From Ignavibacteria bacterium (GTDB lineage: Bacteria; Bacteroidota; Ignavibacteria; Tepidaquicellales; Tepidaquicellaceae), in NCBI GenBank assembly GCA_036262055.1, contig DATAJP010000002.1, forward strand, positions 1,074,177-1,138,176: a stretch of 64,000 bases of DNA. The letters run 5' to 3'. The notes beneath the pieces are model-generated. The model worked only from the letters and a program-made list of their open reading frames with translations. It was not told where the DNA came from and did no database searches. Below are positions 32,831-42,710 of this stretch, piece by piece. Made by a program: the position numbers and the translations under genes. The number at the start of each line of letters is the position of its first letter. Position 1 is the first letter of the stretch.

Positions 32831-33139
32831 GTGCTTAAAATATTAATAAACATATTTATAGTTTATCTTTTAGTTATTACAGTGAAGCCCTGTATGGATG
32901 AATTTGCTCAATGCAGGCATTCGTTGCAAGGCGTTCATGTTGAAAATACAGGTCATGAAGATGAGCACTCAGATGAATGTTCTCCGCTTTGCAGTTGTCT
33001 TTGCTGTAATATGAGCATAACGAACCCGCAACATTTTGTTTTTGAACTATACAACAGTTCATTTAGTTTTACTCAAAAAGAATTTACAAATCTCATTTAT
33101 TTAGAATCCCCACCAGTCTCGCCTCCACCCAAATCATAA
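32831..33139 (+). CDS. Small Cys/His-rich exported protein upstream of efflux genes
   Basis: A 102-aa protein with an N-terminal hydrophobic segment. A HEDEHSDECSPLC.CLCC metal-binding cluster follows and the tail is SPPVSPPPKS. Similar small proteins precede Cus/Czc efflux genes in Bacteroidota (DUF6660-like). It is probably periplasmic and may bind Cu, Zn or Cd. It starts the plus-strand metal-efflux operon, 82 bases before the RND pump. Confidence 0.65.
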   Translation: MLKILINIFIVYLLVITVKPCMDEFAQCRHSLQGVHVENTGHEDEHSDECSPLCSCLCCNMSITNPQHFVFELYNSSFSFTQKEFTNLIYLESPPVSPPPKS

Positions 33140-33221
33140 ATTAATTTTAAATTTTTAATTATTAACCGGCTGTTATTTAACAGTTCGGAATACTGTATTC
33201 GTTTATACACAAATTTAATTT

Positions 33222-36200
33222 ATGATAAACAAAATTATTGCTTTTTCCATAAGGCAAAAAATGATAATAGGGTTTTTAACTCTGTTATTAATTATTGCAG
33301 GGGTATATTCGGCATTGAAACTGCCAATTGATGCCGTACCTGATATTACAAATAATCAGGTACAAATAATTACTTCAAGTCCAACTCTATCTGCAACTGA
33401 AATTGAAAGGTTCATTACATATCCGATAGAAATATCAATGAAAAGTTTACCTAATTTAGTTGAGTTGCGTTCAACTTCAAAATTCGGAATATCGGTTGTA
33501 ACAGTTGTGTTTGAAGATGATGTTGATATTTATTTTGCAAGAAACCTGATATTTCAAAAACTTCAAGAAGCGCAGGAAAATATTCCGGAAGGATTGGGTA
33601 AGCCGGAAATGGCTCCTGTCAGTACAGGTCTCGGTGAGATTTATCAATATGTTGTGCGAAATGAAAATCCGGGAGATACTGCATATAATAATATGCAACT
33701 GCGAACTATTCAGGATTGGATTGTAAAACGTCAATTGCTTGGAACTGAAGGTGTTGCAGAAGTTAATAGTTTCGGAGGTTTTGAACAACAATATCAGATT
33801 TTAATAAATCCAGATGCACTTAAAAGTTTTAATCTGACTTTGCGTGATATATACGATGCAGTAGTTGAAAACAATAGTAACATTGGCGGAGGATATATTG
33901 AAAGACAATCAGAACAATATGCAATCAGAGGAATTGGATTAATAGAAAATTTTGACGACCTAAATAATATCGTGGTAAAGAGCGAACATGGTATCCCTGT
34001 TTATATTAAGCAAGTTGCAGAAGTAAAATACGGTGAAGGTCCCAGAGTTGGTGCTGTTACACAGGACGGCAATGGTGAAGTTGTTGCGGGAATTGTAATG
34101 ATGCTCAAGGGAGCTAACTCAAGAGAAGTAGCTGAGAATGTTCATACTAAAATTGAAGAGATAAGACCTTCTCTTCCTGAAGGAGTGGTTGTCGATGAAT
34201 TTTATAATAGAGAAGACCTTGTTAATAGTACAATTGCAACTGTTGAAAGAAATTTAATTGAAGGGGGTATTATTGTAATAGTCGTTTTGGTGTTAATGCT
34301 AGGAAATTTACATGCAGGATTTATCGTTGCCTCAGTCATTCCGTTGTCGATGCTTTTTGCTCTTATAATGATGAACATATTTAAAGTATCGGGAAACCTC
34401 ATGTCGCTTGGTGCTCTAGACTTCGGCATAATTGTCGATGGTGCTGTAATAATAGTTGAAGCGGTAATTGTTTCAATAGCTTTAAGAATACATCATAATA
34501 ACAAAGCTTTGACGAAGGAAGAATTAAATGAAACGGTTTATACTTCTTCTATTGCAATTAGAAAGTCTGCTGTCTTTGGCGAGCTTATTATTATAGTAGT
34601 ATACCTTCCAATTTTTGCATTAGGAGGAATCGAAGGTAAAATGTTCAAACCGATGGCTTTTACAGTCGGTTTTGCTCTTATTGGTGCATTACTACTTTCT
34701 CTAACTTATGTTCCTATGATGTGTGCCTTGATTTTACAAAGAAACTTAAAAGAAAAAGAAACATTAGCAGATAAATTAATTAATTGGTTGAAAAAAATAT
34801 ATTCACCCGTGCTCGAATTTGCTTTACGAAATAAAACTTTAACAATAATTTCTGCTGTTGTTATTCTTCTAATCAGCATATTTACTTTTACACGACTCGG
34901 CGGTGAATTTATTCCTAAACTTGAAGAGGGTGATTTAGCTTTTCATTCAATCAGATTGCCGGGAGTTTCTTTGACATCTTCAAATGAAATTGCAGGAAAA
35001 GTAGAAACGATTTTGAAAACATTTCCCGAAGTAAAAACTGTGGTTACAAAAACAGGCGCACCTGAAATTGCGACTGATCCAATGGGACCTGAAGTTTCAG
35101 ACATTATAATAATGCTTTACCCTAAGGAAGAGTGGACATCCGCAGAAACAAGAGACGAACTAGTTGAGAAAATGTTAAAAAAACTTTCGGTGATTCCCGG
35201 TGTTGGTTTTCAGGCATCACAACCAATTGAAATGAGGTTTAATGAATTAATATCGGGCACACGAAGTGATATTGCTGTTAAAATCTTTGGTGATGACTTA
35301 TCTGTTTTAGCAACTGAAGGCAACAAAATAGCTTCCATAATGAGAGAGATTACTGGTGCGGAAGATATATTGGTTCAGCAGGTTGAAGGTTTGCCTCAAC
35401 TTCAGATAAAAATTTTGAGAGATAAAATTGCACGATACGGGATCAATGTCGAAGACGTGAACAATATTATAGAAACTGCGCTTGCCGGTAAAGCTTCGGG
35501 AGTAGTTTTTGAAGGTGATAAAAAGTTCGATATAGTTGTAAAGTATCAAGATGCTTATAAATCAAACATAGACAATATTAAAAATATTCTTGTTGCTTCG
35601 CATGACAACTTAATGATACCGCTTTCAGAGCTTGCCGAAATTGAAATCAAAGAAGGACCTGCAGAAATCACTCGCGATAATGGGAATAGAAGAATTGTAA
35701 TTCAAAGTAATGTTCGCGGCAGAGATATTGAAAGCTTTGTAAATGAACTACAGACAAAAGTGAATTCTGAAATTCAACTTCCAGCAGGGTATATAATAGA
35801 ATACGGAGGTCAGTTTAAAAATCTCGAAAGCGCAAGAGACCGTTTATTGATTGCCGTACCTGTGGCATTGCTCTTTATTTTTATTTTACTTTTTGTAGCG
35901 TTTAACTCAGTGAAACAGGGTTTGCTTATATTTTCAGGAATTCCTTTTGCAATTGTCGGCGGAATTTTTGCTCTTTTAATTCGTGATATGCCCTTTAGCA
36001 TATCGGCAGGAATAGGATTCATTGCGCTATTTGGTGTTGCGGTTCTCAACGGAATAGTTATGATAGCATATTTTAATCGTCTGCAAAGTGAAGGTATGAA
36101 TAATATTCACGAGAGAATTGTAAGAGGAACAATGGCAAGACTGCGACCTATATTAATGACAGCACTTGTTGCTTCATTGGGATTTATTCCTATGGCAATT

Positions 36201-36350
36201 TCAACAGGTTCTGGAGCTGAAGTGCAAAGACCCCTTGCTACTGTTGTGATTGGAGGACTAATCTCTTCAACTATATTAACGTTAATCGTATTGCCGGTTC
36301 TATACGGAATTTTCAATAAACATACTAATCCAACATATAAAGAAGTATGA
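33222..36350 (+). CDS. Heavy-metal efflux RND pump (CusA/CzcA family)
   Basis: A 1042-aa inner-membrane proton-driven transporter, normal length for the HME-RND family. The N-terminus is MINKIIAFSIRQKMIIGFLT with TM1 and the typical PIDAVPDITNNQVQI. The TM4 block LGALDFGIIVDGAVIIVE carries the proton-relay Asp residues of the family. Large periplasmic loops lie between TM1-2 and TM7-8. It works with the TolC-like and adaptor proteins encoded next. Metal specificity (Cu/Ag versus Zn/Cd/Co) cannot be assigned with confidence; neighbouring His-rich proteins and the Zn/Cd-type ATPase favour divalent metals. Confidence 0.93.
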   Translation: MINKIIAFSIRQKMIIGFLTLLLIIAGVYSALKLPIDAVPDITNNQVQIITSSPTLSATEIERFITYPIEISMKSLPNLVELRSTSKFGISVVTVVFEDDVDIYFARNLIFQKLQEAQENIPEGLGKPEMAPVSTGLGEIYQYVVRNENPGDTAYNNMQLRTIQDWIVKRQLLGTEGVAEVNSFGGFEQQYQILINPDALKSFNLTLRDIYDAVVENNSNIGGGYIERQSEQYAIRGIGLIENFDDLNNIVVKSEHGIPVYIKQVAEVKYGEGPRVGAVTQDGNGEVVAGIVMMLKGANSREVAENVHTKIEEIRPSLPEGVVVDEFYNREDLVNSTIATVERNLIEGGIIVIVVLVLMLGNLHAGFIVASVIPLSMLFALIMMNIFKVSGNLMSLGALDFGIIVDGAVIIVEAVIVSIALRIHHNNKALTKEELNETVYTSSIAIRKSAVFGELIIIVVYLPIFALGGIEGKMFKPMAFTVGFALIGALLLSLTYVPMMCALILQRNLKEKETLADKLINWLKKIYSPVLEFALRNKTLTIISAVVILLISIFTFTRLGGEFIPKLEEGDLAFHSIRLPGVSLTSSNEIAGKVETILKTFPEVKTVVTKTGAPEIATDPMGPEVSDIIIMLYPKEEWTSAETRDELVEKMLKKLSVIPGVGFQASQPIEMRFNELISGTRSDIAVKIFGDDLSVLATEGNKIASIMREITGAEDILVQQVEGLPQLQIKILRDKIARYGINVEDVNNIIETALAGKASGVVFEGDKKFDIVVKYQDAYKSNIDNIKNILVASHDNLMIPLSELAEIEIKEGPAEITRDNGNRRIVIQSNVRGRDIESFVNELQTKVNSEIQLPAGYIIEYGGQFKNLESARDRLLIAVPVALLFIFILLFVAFNSVKQGLLIFSGIPFAIVGGIFALLIRDMPFSISAGIGFIALFGVAVLNGIVMIAYFNRLQSEGMNNIHERIVRGTMARLRPILMTALVASLGFIPMAISTGSGAEVQRPLATVVIGGLISSTILTLIVLPVLYGIFNKHTNPTYKEV

Positions 36351-37576
36351 GAAAAATAAATTTTATAATAGTACTTATCTTAATTTTTTTAATGAATTTT
36401 TCTATTTCTTATTCGCAAAAAATTACTTCGGTTGATGAAGCAGTAAAAATTGCAATTGAAAATAATCCAGAAATAAAAACTGCACAATTTAATATTGGAA
36501 GAGAAGAAGGAATAAAACAGAAAGCTTTTAATATCACTAAGCCACAGGTTTTCATTGAGTATGAAGGTGTAAAAGGTAGTATAAGCAATTTTGAAAACAG
36601 AAAAATCGGAGTTTCACAGGAGTTCGAGTTTCCTCTGAGCTACTTTTTGAGAGCCGATGTTCAAAGTTCGCAAGTTGAAATTGCAAAACAGGAAGTAAGA
36701 CGGGTAACGAACGATATTGCTTCAAAAGTTAAAATAGCTTACTTGAATTTACTTCTTAACAATCAATTATTGGAAATTGCAACTGAGAATCTGAAAATTT
36801 ATAATGATTTTTTATTTATTGCTGAACAGAAGTATAATGCAGGTGCAACTTCAAATCTCGAAGTTCTTAGAGCACGAATAAATAAAATTAAAATAGAGAA
36901 TGATATTAGCAACTTAAAATCACAAATTGTAAATTCTCAATCTGAATTAAAAAGATTATTGAATATGAATTATGAAATTATTCCCTCCGGTGATTTAAGC
37001 TTCAAAGAGCTTGTTTTAACAAAACAAGAGTTATTAAATCTTGCTGTGCAAAATAATCCTGAAATAATAATTTCTAGTTTACAAAAAGAAAAGTTCTCGA
37101 ATAAAATGTCTTTGTCGAAAGCGGAACTGCTTCCTGATTTATCAGTAAAGTATTATAATCAAAAAATTGGAAATGATGGTGGTTATTGGGGAATTGAACT
37201 TGGAGTTGACGTTCCCCTTTGGTTTTGGGGTGAGCAGTCTGGGAACATTAAAGAGGCTGATTATGAATTTCAGATGGCGTCAAGTCAAGAAATAACCGTT
37301 AGAGCAAGTATTGAAACTATTTTAAATCAATCGTTTCAGGATTATCAAAATAATCTAAGACAGTTAAAATTTTTCAATGAGGACGTATTTAAAGAAACTG
37401 ATGAAATTTTCCGACAGGCAAAGATAAGTTATGAAGAAGGCTCAATTGATTATACGGAATATTTACAAGCACTCGGAATTGTATATGATACGAGAGTTCA
37501 ATATATGAACGCCGTTTATAATTACAACAAATCCATAATAAATTTAGAAAAAATTATCGCAGGAGATATAAAATGA
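36347..37576 (+). CDS. TolC-family outer-membrane efflux protein
   Basis: A 409-aa protein with a signal peptide (about 1-23, ending SYSQK). It has the internally duplicated coiled-coil layout of TolC/CusC proteins (AVKIAIENNPEIKTAQFN, later LAVQNNPEIIISSLQKEK). It overlaps the pump gene by 4 bases and the adaptor gene by 4 bases. It forms the outer-membrane duct of the RND efflux complex. Confidence 0.9.
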   Translation: MRKINFIIVLILIFLMNFSISYSQKITSVDEAVKIAIENNPEIKTAQFNIGREEGIKQKAFNITKPQVFIEYEGVKGSISNFENRKIGVSQEFEFPLSYFLRADVQSSQVEIAKQEVRRVTNDIASKVKIAYLNLLLNNQLLEIATENLKIYNDFLFIAEQKYNAGATSNLEVLRARINKIKIENDISNLKSQIVNSQSELKRLLNMNYEIIPSGDLSFKELVLTKQELLNLAVQNNPEIIISSLQKEKFSNKMSLSKAELLPDLSVKYYNQKIGNDGGYWGIELGVDVPLWFWGEQSGNIKEADYEFQMASSQEITVRASIETILNQSFQDYQNNLRQLKFFNEDVFKETDEIFRQAKISYEEGSIDYTEYLQALGIVYDTRVQYMNAVYNYNKSIINLEKIIAGDIK

Positions 37577-38925
37577 ATTTAATAAAATATATGAAAATAA
37601 TGCCAATGATATTTTTAAAAATATTTTTGCTGTTATTTATTCTTAGTGGCTGTGGTGGTAATGATGCCACTAAGGAAGCTCATGATGAACACGGACACGA
37701 AGAGGGCGAGCATAAGGAAGAAGTTGTACTGACTGATGAGCAAATGAAAATTATGAATATACAATTGGAAAAGCTTCAAACGCAAAATTTAAGTGGCTAT
37801 ATAAAAGTTAACGGTGAAATAGCTGCTAATCAGGATGCTCAATCGAGAGTTGGCAGTTTGATTTCAGGAAGAGTCAACAAAATTTATGTAAAAGAGGGTT
37901 CGTATGTTCGCGCAGGTCAAACACTTGCAGTCATAGAAAATCCTCAGCTTATAGATATGCAGGTGGATTATATAAATGCAAAGAATGAATATGAATTTAC
38001 AAAACAGGAATATGAAAGACAATTAAAGTTAAACCAAAATAATATAGGTTCACAAAAGACGCTTGCGGATCTTGAAGCAAACTATAAAAGAGCTCTTGCT
38101 AATTATAGAACACTAGAAGAAAAATTAGCATCATATAAAATCTCTACGAAAAGATTTGATAATATTTATAGCGACACTACTGCAGCAAATTTGCAAAGGT
38201 TCTATTCAGTAACTTCGCCTATTTCGGGAAATGTTGTATCGAGAATGGTTACGGTTGGACAATTTGTTGAACCTTCTGTTGATATGTTTTATATTATTAA
38301 TACTTCGACTGTTTATGCCGATTTAAGTGTTTTTGAAAAAGACTTACCGTTTATCACAGAAGGACAAAAAGTTACAATCACACCCAATAACACTCCTAAT
38401 GAAATATTCGAAGGAAAGATTTCTTATATAAGCAGGGTTTTCGATGATAAAAACAGAACCGTAAAAGTTCGAGTTGCAATAAACAACAGACAAGATAAGC
38501 TTCTTCCGTTTATGTTTATAACTGCAAAAATTTATGTGAGCGCTAACAGTGTTCTTGCTGTTCCATTATCAGCACTTGAAACAGAAGGAGAAGAAAAATT
38601 TGTTTTTTTCAAAACGAACGAAATGAAGGAAATTGAAAGTCACCCTGAACATAGTGAAGACGAGCATAAACACGATGAAGGTGAACACAAACATGAAGAA
38701 GACGAACAGAAAGAAGGTGAAGAACATGCTATGGATGAGCAACATCCTCACGAACAGGGAATTGTATTTAAAAAAGTTATGGTAAATACCGGCATATCAG
38801 ATGATAAATATATTGAAATTTTTCCAATTGAAGAGTTAAATCCCGGCACTGAAATTGTAACAAGCGGAACATTTTATTTAAAAGCAGAACTTAAAAAAGA
38901 AGAACTAAGTGGTCATGAACATTAA
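37573..38925 (+). CDS. RND efflux periplasmic adaptor lipoprotein with His-rich regions
   Basis: A 450-aa membrane-fusion (HlyD/CusB family) protein. The lipobox is ILSGC near residue 26, followed by a His/Glu-rich stretch (HDEHGHEEGEHKEE). The barrel-sandwich and hairpin region follows at about 85-200 (RVGSLISGRVNKIYVKEGS). A second His-rich insert (about 357-395) sits between the last beta domains. Such stretches bind Zn, Cd or Co and may feed metal to the pump. It overlaps the outer-membrane gene and ends 2 bases before the HMA lipoprotein gene. Confidence 0.92.
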   Translation: MNLIKYMKIMPMIFLKIFLLLFILSGCGGNDATKEAHDEHGHEEGEHKEEVVLTDEQMKIMNIQLEKLQTQNLSGYIKVNGEIAANQDAQSRVGSLISGRVNKIYVKEGSYVRAGQTLAVIENPQLIDMQVDYINAKNEYEFTKQEYERQLKLNQNNIGSQKTLADLEANYKRALANYRTLEEKLASYKISTKRFDNIYSDTTAANLQRFYSVTSPISGNVVSRMVTVGQFVEPSVDMFYIINTSTVYADLSVFEKDLPFITEGQKVTITPNNTPNEIFEGKISYISRVFDDKNRTVKVRVAINNRQDKLLPFMFITAKIYVSANSVLAVPLSALETEGEEKFVFFKTNEMKEIESHPEHSEDEHKHDEGEHKHEEDEQKEGEEHAMDEQHPHEQGIVFKKVMVNTGISDDKYIEIFPIEELNPGTEIVTSGTFYLKAELKKEELSGHEH

Positions 38926-38927
38926 TA

Positions 38928-39407
38928 ATGAAACCGATTAAATTAAATATTATATATATTTTAATCGTCATTATCGCAATTGATTTTTTAGCTTGTGATA
39001 ATAATAAAGTAAAAGTAAAGGTAAGAAAAATTTGTTCCGAACAGAACAATAGAAAACCTGATATTTCACCAATGAATAAACAAGACAGTGAAATATTTGC
39101 ACAAGATACAATAAAAAATCCTTCTATAAGTTTTACCTTAATCACACTGCCTTCACTCCAGTGCTCCACATGTCAGGATTCTGTGGAAAACGCATTAAAT
39201 CGAGATACAGGAATAATAAGATTATTGGTTGATAGTTATAAAAAGGTTGTCTATGTAAATTATGATTCTTTGAAAACAAATGTCTCTTCAATGGAAAACT
39301 TAATAACTAAGGCAGGGTATGACGCAAATAATAAAGTAGCTGATAATGAAGCTTATGAGAGACTTGATGAGTGCTGTAAGATTCCGGATGAATTAATTAA
39401 TAAATAA
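38928..39407 (+). CDS. HMA-domain lipoprotein (periplasmic metallochaperone)
   Basis: A 159-aa protein with a lipoprotein signal (DFLAC, Cys at residue 23). A heavy-metal-associated domain spans about 65-140: LPSLQCSTCQDSVENAL carries the metal-binding CxxC, and a VVYVNYDS strand follows. A CC pair lies near the C-terminus (DECCKIP). HMA domains are usually cytoplasmic or attached to P-type ATPases. Here the ATPase at 40057 lacks one and the domain is on a separate exported lipoprotein, which suggests metal capture outside the inner membrane. Confidence 0.75.
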   Translation: MKPIKLNIIYILIVIIAIDFLACDNNKVKVKVRKICSEQNNRKPDISPMNKQDSEIFAQDTIKNPSISFTLITLPSLQCSTCQDSVENALNRDTGIIRLLVDSYKKVVYVNYDSLKTNVSSMENLITKAGYDANNKVADNEAYERLDECCKIPDELINK

Positions 39408-40042
39408 TGTTTGAATTATTTATAGGCAGCTTAACATTGAGTATTATTCATGCATTAATACCAAGTCATTGGTTGCCTTTTATTGCAATAGGCAAAACAG
39501 AAAACTGGCGTAAAGCAGAAACTTTACAAGTAACAGCAATTTCAGGGTTTGCTCATGTTTTAAGCACAGTTTTAATTGGCATTATTATCGGAATAATAGG
39601 ATATGAAATTTCAAGTATTGCTGAAACTATAACTCATTTATTAGCTCCTCTAGTTTTATTTATAGCAGGGATAATATATATCATTCTCTACATAAAACAT
39701 GCGCATACTCATAGACATCTTGAAGAAGATCTGAATGAAATTAAAAGCAAGTCTAAGAAAGCTATAATTCTGACTTTGATAACTGCAATGTTCTTTTCAC
39801 CATGCATTGAACTCGAAGCATACTATTTCAATGCAGGTCTGTATGGCTGGCAAGGAATACTACTGGTATCAGTGGTGTATTTATTCATTACAATTTCAGG
39901 CATGGTCATTTTAGTATATGTAGGTCAAGCAGGTGTTAATAGACTAAACCAAAAATTGAAATTTTTAGATAGGCGTGAAAACTTAATTACAGGAATTGCT
40001 TTTATCGTTCTTGCATTATTTGTATATTTTGTCGAAATATAA
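39407..40042 (+). CDS. Putative metal transporter membrane protein with His loop
   Basis: A 211-aa protein with about six transmembrane segments. HALIPSHWLPF in the first helix and a His-rich loop (IKHAHTHRHLEED) resemble NicO/RcnA-type nickel/cobalt exporters and related small transporters. It shares one base with the HMA gene stop and lies 14 bases before the P-type ATPase. I infer a role in divalent metal export; the exact family is uncertain. Confidence 0.6.
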   Translation: MFELFIGSLTLSIIHALIPSHWLPFIAIGKTENWRKAETLQVTAISGFAHVLSTVLIGIIIGIIGYEISSIAETITHLLAPLVLFIAGIIYIILYIKHAHTHRHLEEDLNEIKSKSKKAIILTLITAMFFSPCIELEAYYFNAGLYGWQGILLVSVVYLFITISGMVILVYVGQAGVNRLNQKLKFLDRRENLITGIAFIVLALFVYFVEI

Positions 40043-40056
40043 TTTCCTAATCAGGT

Positions 40057-41943
40057 ATGAAAGAATTATTTAGAGATAAAAAATTTAAACTTTTATTTTT
40101 ATCACTTTTGTTAGTATTAGCTTTGGAAGTTTTGTCATTAAGCGGAATTCATTTCCCTGATGAAATAGCTATACCGCTCTTTGCTTTAATTTGTATTGGA
40201 ATCGGGTATAAAACTTTATGGAATGGCTTAAGGAATTTAATAAAATTAAACTTCAAAAGTATAAATACCTTAATGTCGCTTGCTGTTGTTGGTGCTTTCT
40301 ATCTTAAACAATATCCGGAAGCAGCAATTGTAATCGTCTTATTTACAGTAGGTGAATATCTTGAAAGATTTGGCGTGATGAAAAGCCGGTCGGCTTTAAA
40401 ATCTCTAGTTGACAAAACACCTAAGATGGCAGATGTAAAAGGTAAACAAGAAAATACTCCAATAGAGAAGGTAGATATCGGTGATATAATAATTATCAAA
40501 CCGGGCGATACAATAGCGCTTGATGGCAAAGTTGTTTACGGTGCGTCATCTGTTGATGAAGCTGCAATTACAGGTGAGCCGATTCCTTATGATAAACATA
40601 TAGGTGACGATGTTTTTGCAGGTACAATTAATAAACAAGGTTATCTTGAAGTTGAAGTAACAAAAAAATCTTCAGATTCAACTCTAGCAAAAATAATAGA
40701 ATTAACATTTCAAGCTACAAAAACAAAAGCAGAAACTCAAAAATTTATTGAAAAATTTTCGTCATACTATACCCCTTCTATAATTGTTATTGCACTATTA
40801 ATAGTAATGATACCCGTCTTATTTTTAAACGGTTCTTTTAATGAATGGCTGCTAATGGCATTAACTTTATTGGTTATATCTTGTCCGTGTGCGTTGGTTA
40901 TCTCGACACCGGTTTCTATATACTCTGCTGTTGGAAATGCGTCTGCAAAAGGCATTATTATTAAAGGAGGCAAATACATTGAATCAATGGCACAAATTAA
41001 AGCTCTCGCTCTAGACAAAACACTTACGATTACTTATGGAAAACCAATTGTAAGTGATATTATTCCTTTCAATGATTTTACCAAAGAGGATGTTCTTGCT
41101 TGTGCTACGGGTCTGGAAATATTTTCTGAACATCCTATAGCAATGAGCATAGTAGAGAAAGCAAAAGAAAATAACATAGAACATCATCCTATGGAAAATT
41201 TTCAGGCGGTTACAGGTAAAGGTGTTAAAGGTGAATGTATAATATGTAAAGAGAAAATTCATTATTTAGGAAGCGTCAAGTTTATAACGGAAAAAAACAA
41301 CGTGCTTGAAGCTATTGTTAAAAAAACTGATGAACTTCAAGCACAGGGTAAAACAGCAATGATTTTGAGCAATGATAAAAACGTAGAAGGTATTATTGCA
41401 GTCACAGATGAGTTAAAAAAAGAAAGTAATGAAGCAATTAATGAAATTAAAAACTTAGGGATAACTCCTATAATGCTCACAGGAGACCATTCTATACCTG
41501 CAAATTATATTGCTGATAAGGTTGGAATAAAAGAAGTAAAAAGCAGCTTGCTTCCTGCTGATAAAGTTAATGAAATACAAACGTTATTAAAAAAATATGA
41601 CAAAGTTGGTATGGTTGGTGATGGGATTAATGATGCTCCTGCTTTAGCAACAGCAACTGTGGGAATTGCTATGGGTGAGGTTGGATCTGATGCCGCAATT
41701 GAAACCGCAGATATAACTTTAATGAATGACAATTTAATTTTATTGCCTTATTTAGTAAAATTATCCCGCAAGACAATAAATACTATAAAACTGAATACAT
41801 CATTTGCCATAGGCATAAAAATATTATTCATAACCTTAGCCGTTTTTGAATTAAGCAATCTTGTAATGGCAATTTTTGCCGATGTAGGTGTTACAGTGAT
41901 TGTAATAATAAACGGATTGAGACTTATGAAATACGATAGCTAA
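40057..41943 (+). CDS. P1B-type metal ATPase (Zn/Cd/Pb class) with altered phosphorylation motif
   Basis: A 628-aa protein lacking the N-terminal HMA domain. It shows the transport-site CPC (ISCPCALV), the SEHP motif (EIFSEHPIA), the A-domain TGEP and the hinge GDGINDAPAL, all typical of ZntA/CadA-type pumps. The phosphorylation motif normally DKTGT reads DKTLT (D320-K-T-L323-T): the invariant Gly is replaced by Leu. In P-type ATPases that Gly is nearly invariant next to the phosphorylated Asp, so activity may be impaired. Otherwise the gene is intact. It is the last gene of the metal-resistance operon. Confidence 0.9.
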   Translation: MKELFRDKKFKLLFLSLLLVLALEVLSLSGIHFPDEIAIPLFALICIGIGYKTLWNGLRNLIKLNFKSINTLMSLAVVGAFYLKQYPEAAIVIVLFTVGEYLERFGVMKSRSALKSLVDKTPKMADVKGKQENTPIEKVDIGDIIIIKPGDTIALDGKVVYGASSVDEAAITGEPIPYDKHIGDDVFAGTINKQGYLEVEVTKKSSDSTLAKIIELTFQATKTKAETQKFIEKFSSYYTPSIIVIALLIVMIPVLFLNGSFNEWLLMALTLLVISCPCALVISTPVSIYSAVGNASAKGIIIKGGKYIESMAQIKALALDKTLTITYGKPIVSDIIPFNDFTKEDVLACATGLEIFSEHPIAMSIVEKAKENNIEHHPMENFQAVTGKGVKGECIICKEKIHYLGSVKFITEKNNVLEAIVKKTDELQAQGKTAMILSNDKNVEGIIAVTDELKKESNEAINEIKNLGITPIMLTGDHSIPANYIADKVGIKEVKSSLLPADKVNEIQTLLKKYDKVGMVGDGINDAPALATATVGIAMGEVGSDAAIETADITLMNDNLILLPYLVKLSRKTINTIKLNTSFAIGIKILFITLAVFELSNLVMAIFADVGVTVIVIINGLRLMKYDS

Positions 41944-42710
41944 CTGAAATATTCTATAAACAAATTTAGCTCAATTTTACTTTTTTAAAATCTTATGACA
42001 TTAATATTATGTAATTATTAAGTCTTTCTCTTAATACCTAAAATTTAATATTACTTGCTATTTGAAGGAGGCCCCGCATGAAGAATTCCCTGCTTTTGAA
42101 ATAATAGTTGAGACGAAAGACGGAAAACAATATAAAATATATAATTACGAACCACCTGTTCCAGCAGTATCAAGCGGAATATTACTATTTATAATTATTT
42201 TATTTTTCTTGTTTTTCTAGAAGTTATTTACATAGGATGAGTATTACTTTTCTCCAAAAAAGAAAAAGAGGAGATTGAAAATTAATTACTATAAACGCGC
42301 ACCTTATCACTCCAAGCCAACTATCAAAATACTTATGATGACATCTACTACTAAATCAGAAATATTAACATTATTTAAATAATAATTATATGAACTATAA
42401 AACAAGAATTTATCGCAAATTCAAATTTCATTTAGGAATTGACTTTATAAGAATAATTTAAGAAGTTTCATTTGAGGAAGGATTAAACATATGCGGCTCA
42501 TATAGCTATTTATAATGATAACATATTATGAGATTAATATTTATTATTTTTAGCCATTCTTTTCATTTCACCATCGAAGACTAACGTTAGGAATAACTGG
42601 TTCAGTTCCTGAAGTTGAATTTTTAACCAAAATTGTGGATTGTGTTACGGTAAGATTTCCAACCGTACAACAAATGCTTCTTTGAGATTAAACTTCTTAA
42701 TCAAAATAAA
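41944..42710. other. Long non-coding region after the metal operon
   Basis: A stretch of 767 bases. An open frame at 42062-42220 (TTG start, EIIVETKDGKQYKIYNYEPP then a hydrophobic C-terminus) could encode a 52-aa tail-anchored protein, but it has no ATG and may be a gene fragment. The rest is A+T-rich with many stop codons in all frames and no clear repeats or terminators. Confidence 0.45.
42062..42220 (+). CDS. Possible small tail-anchored protein or gene fragment
   Basis: An open frame of 52 codons from TTG at 42062. It reads EFPAFEIIVETKDGKQYKIY, a Pro-rich turn and a strongly hydrophobic C-terminus (SGILLFIIILFFLFF). There is no ATG in frame, so it may start at TTG or be a truncated gene. 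Function unknown. Confidence 0.25.
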   Translation: MKEAPHEEFPAFEIIVETKDGKQYKIYNYEPPVPAVSSGILLFIIILFFLFF

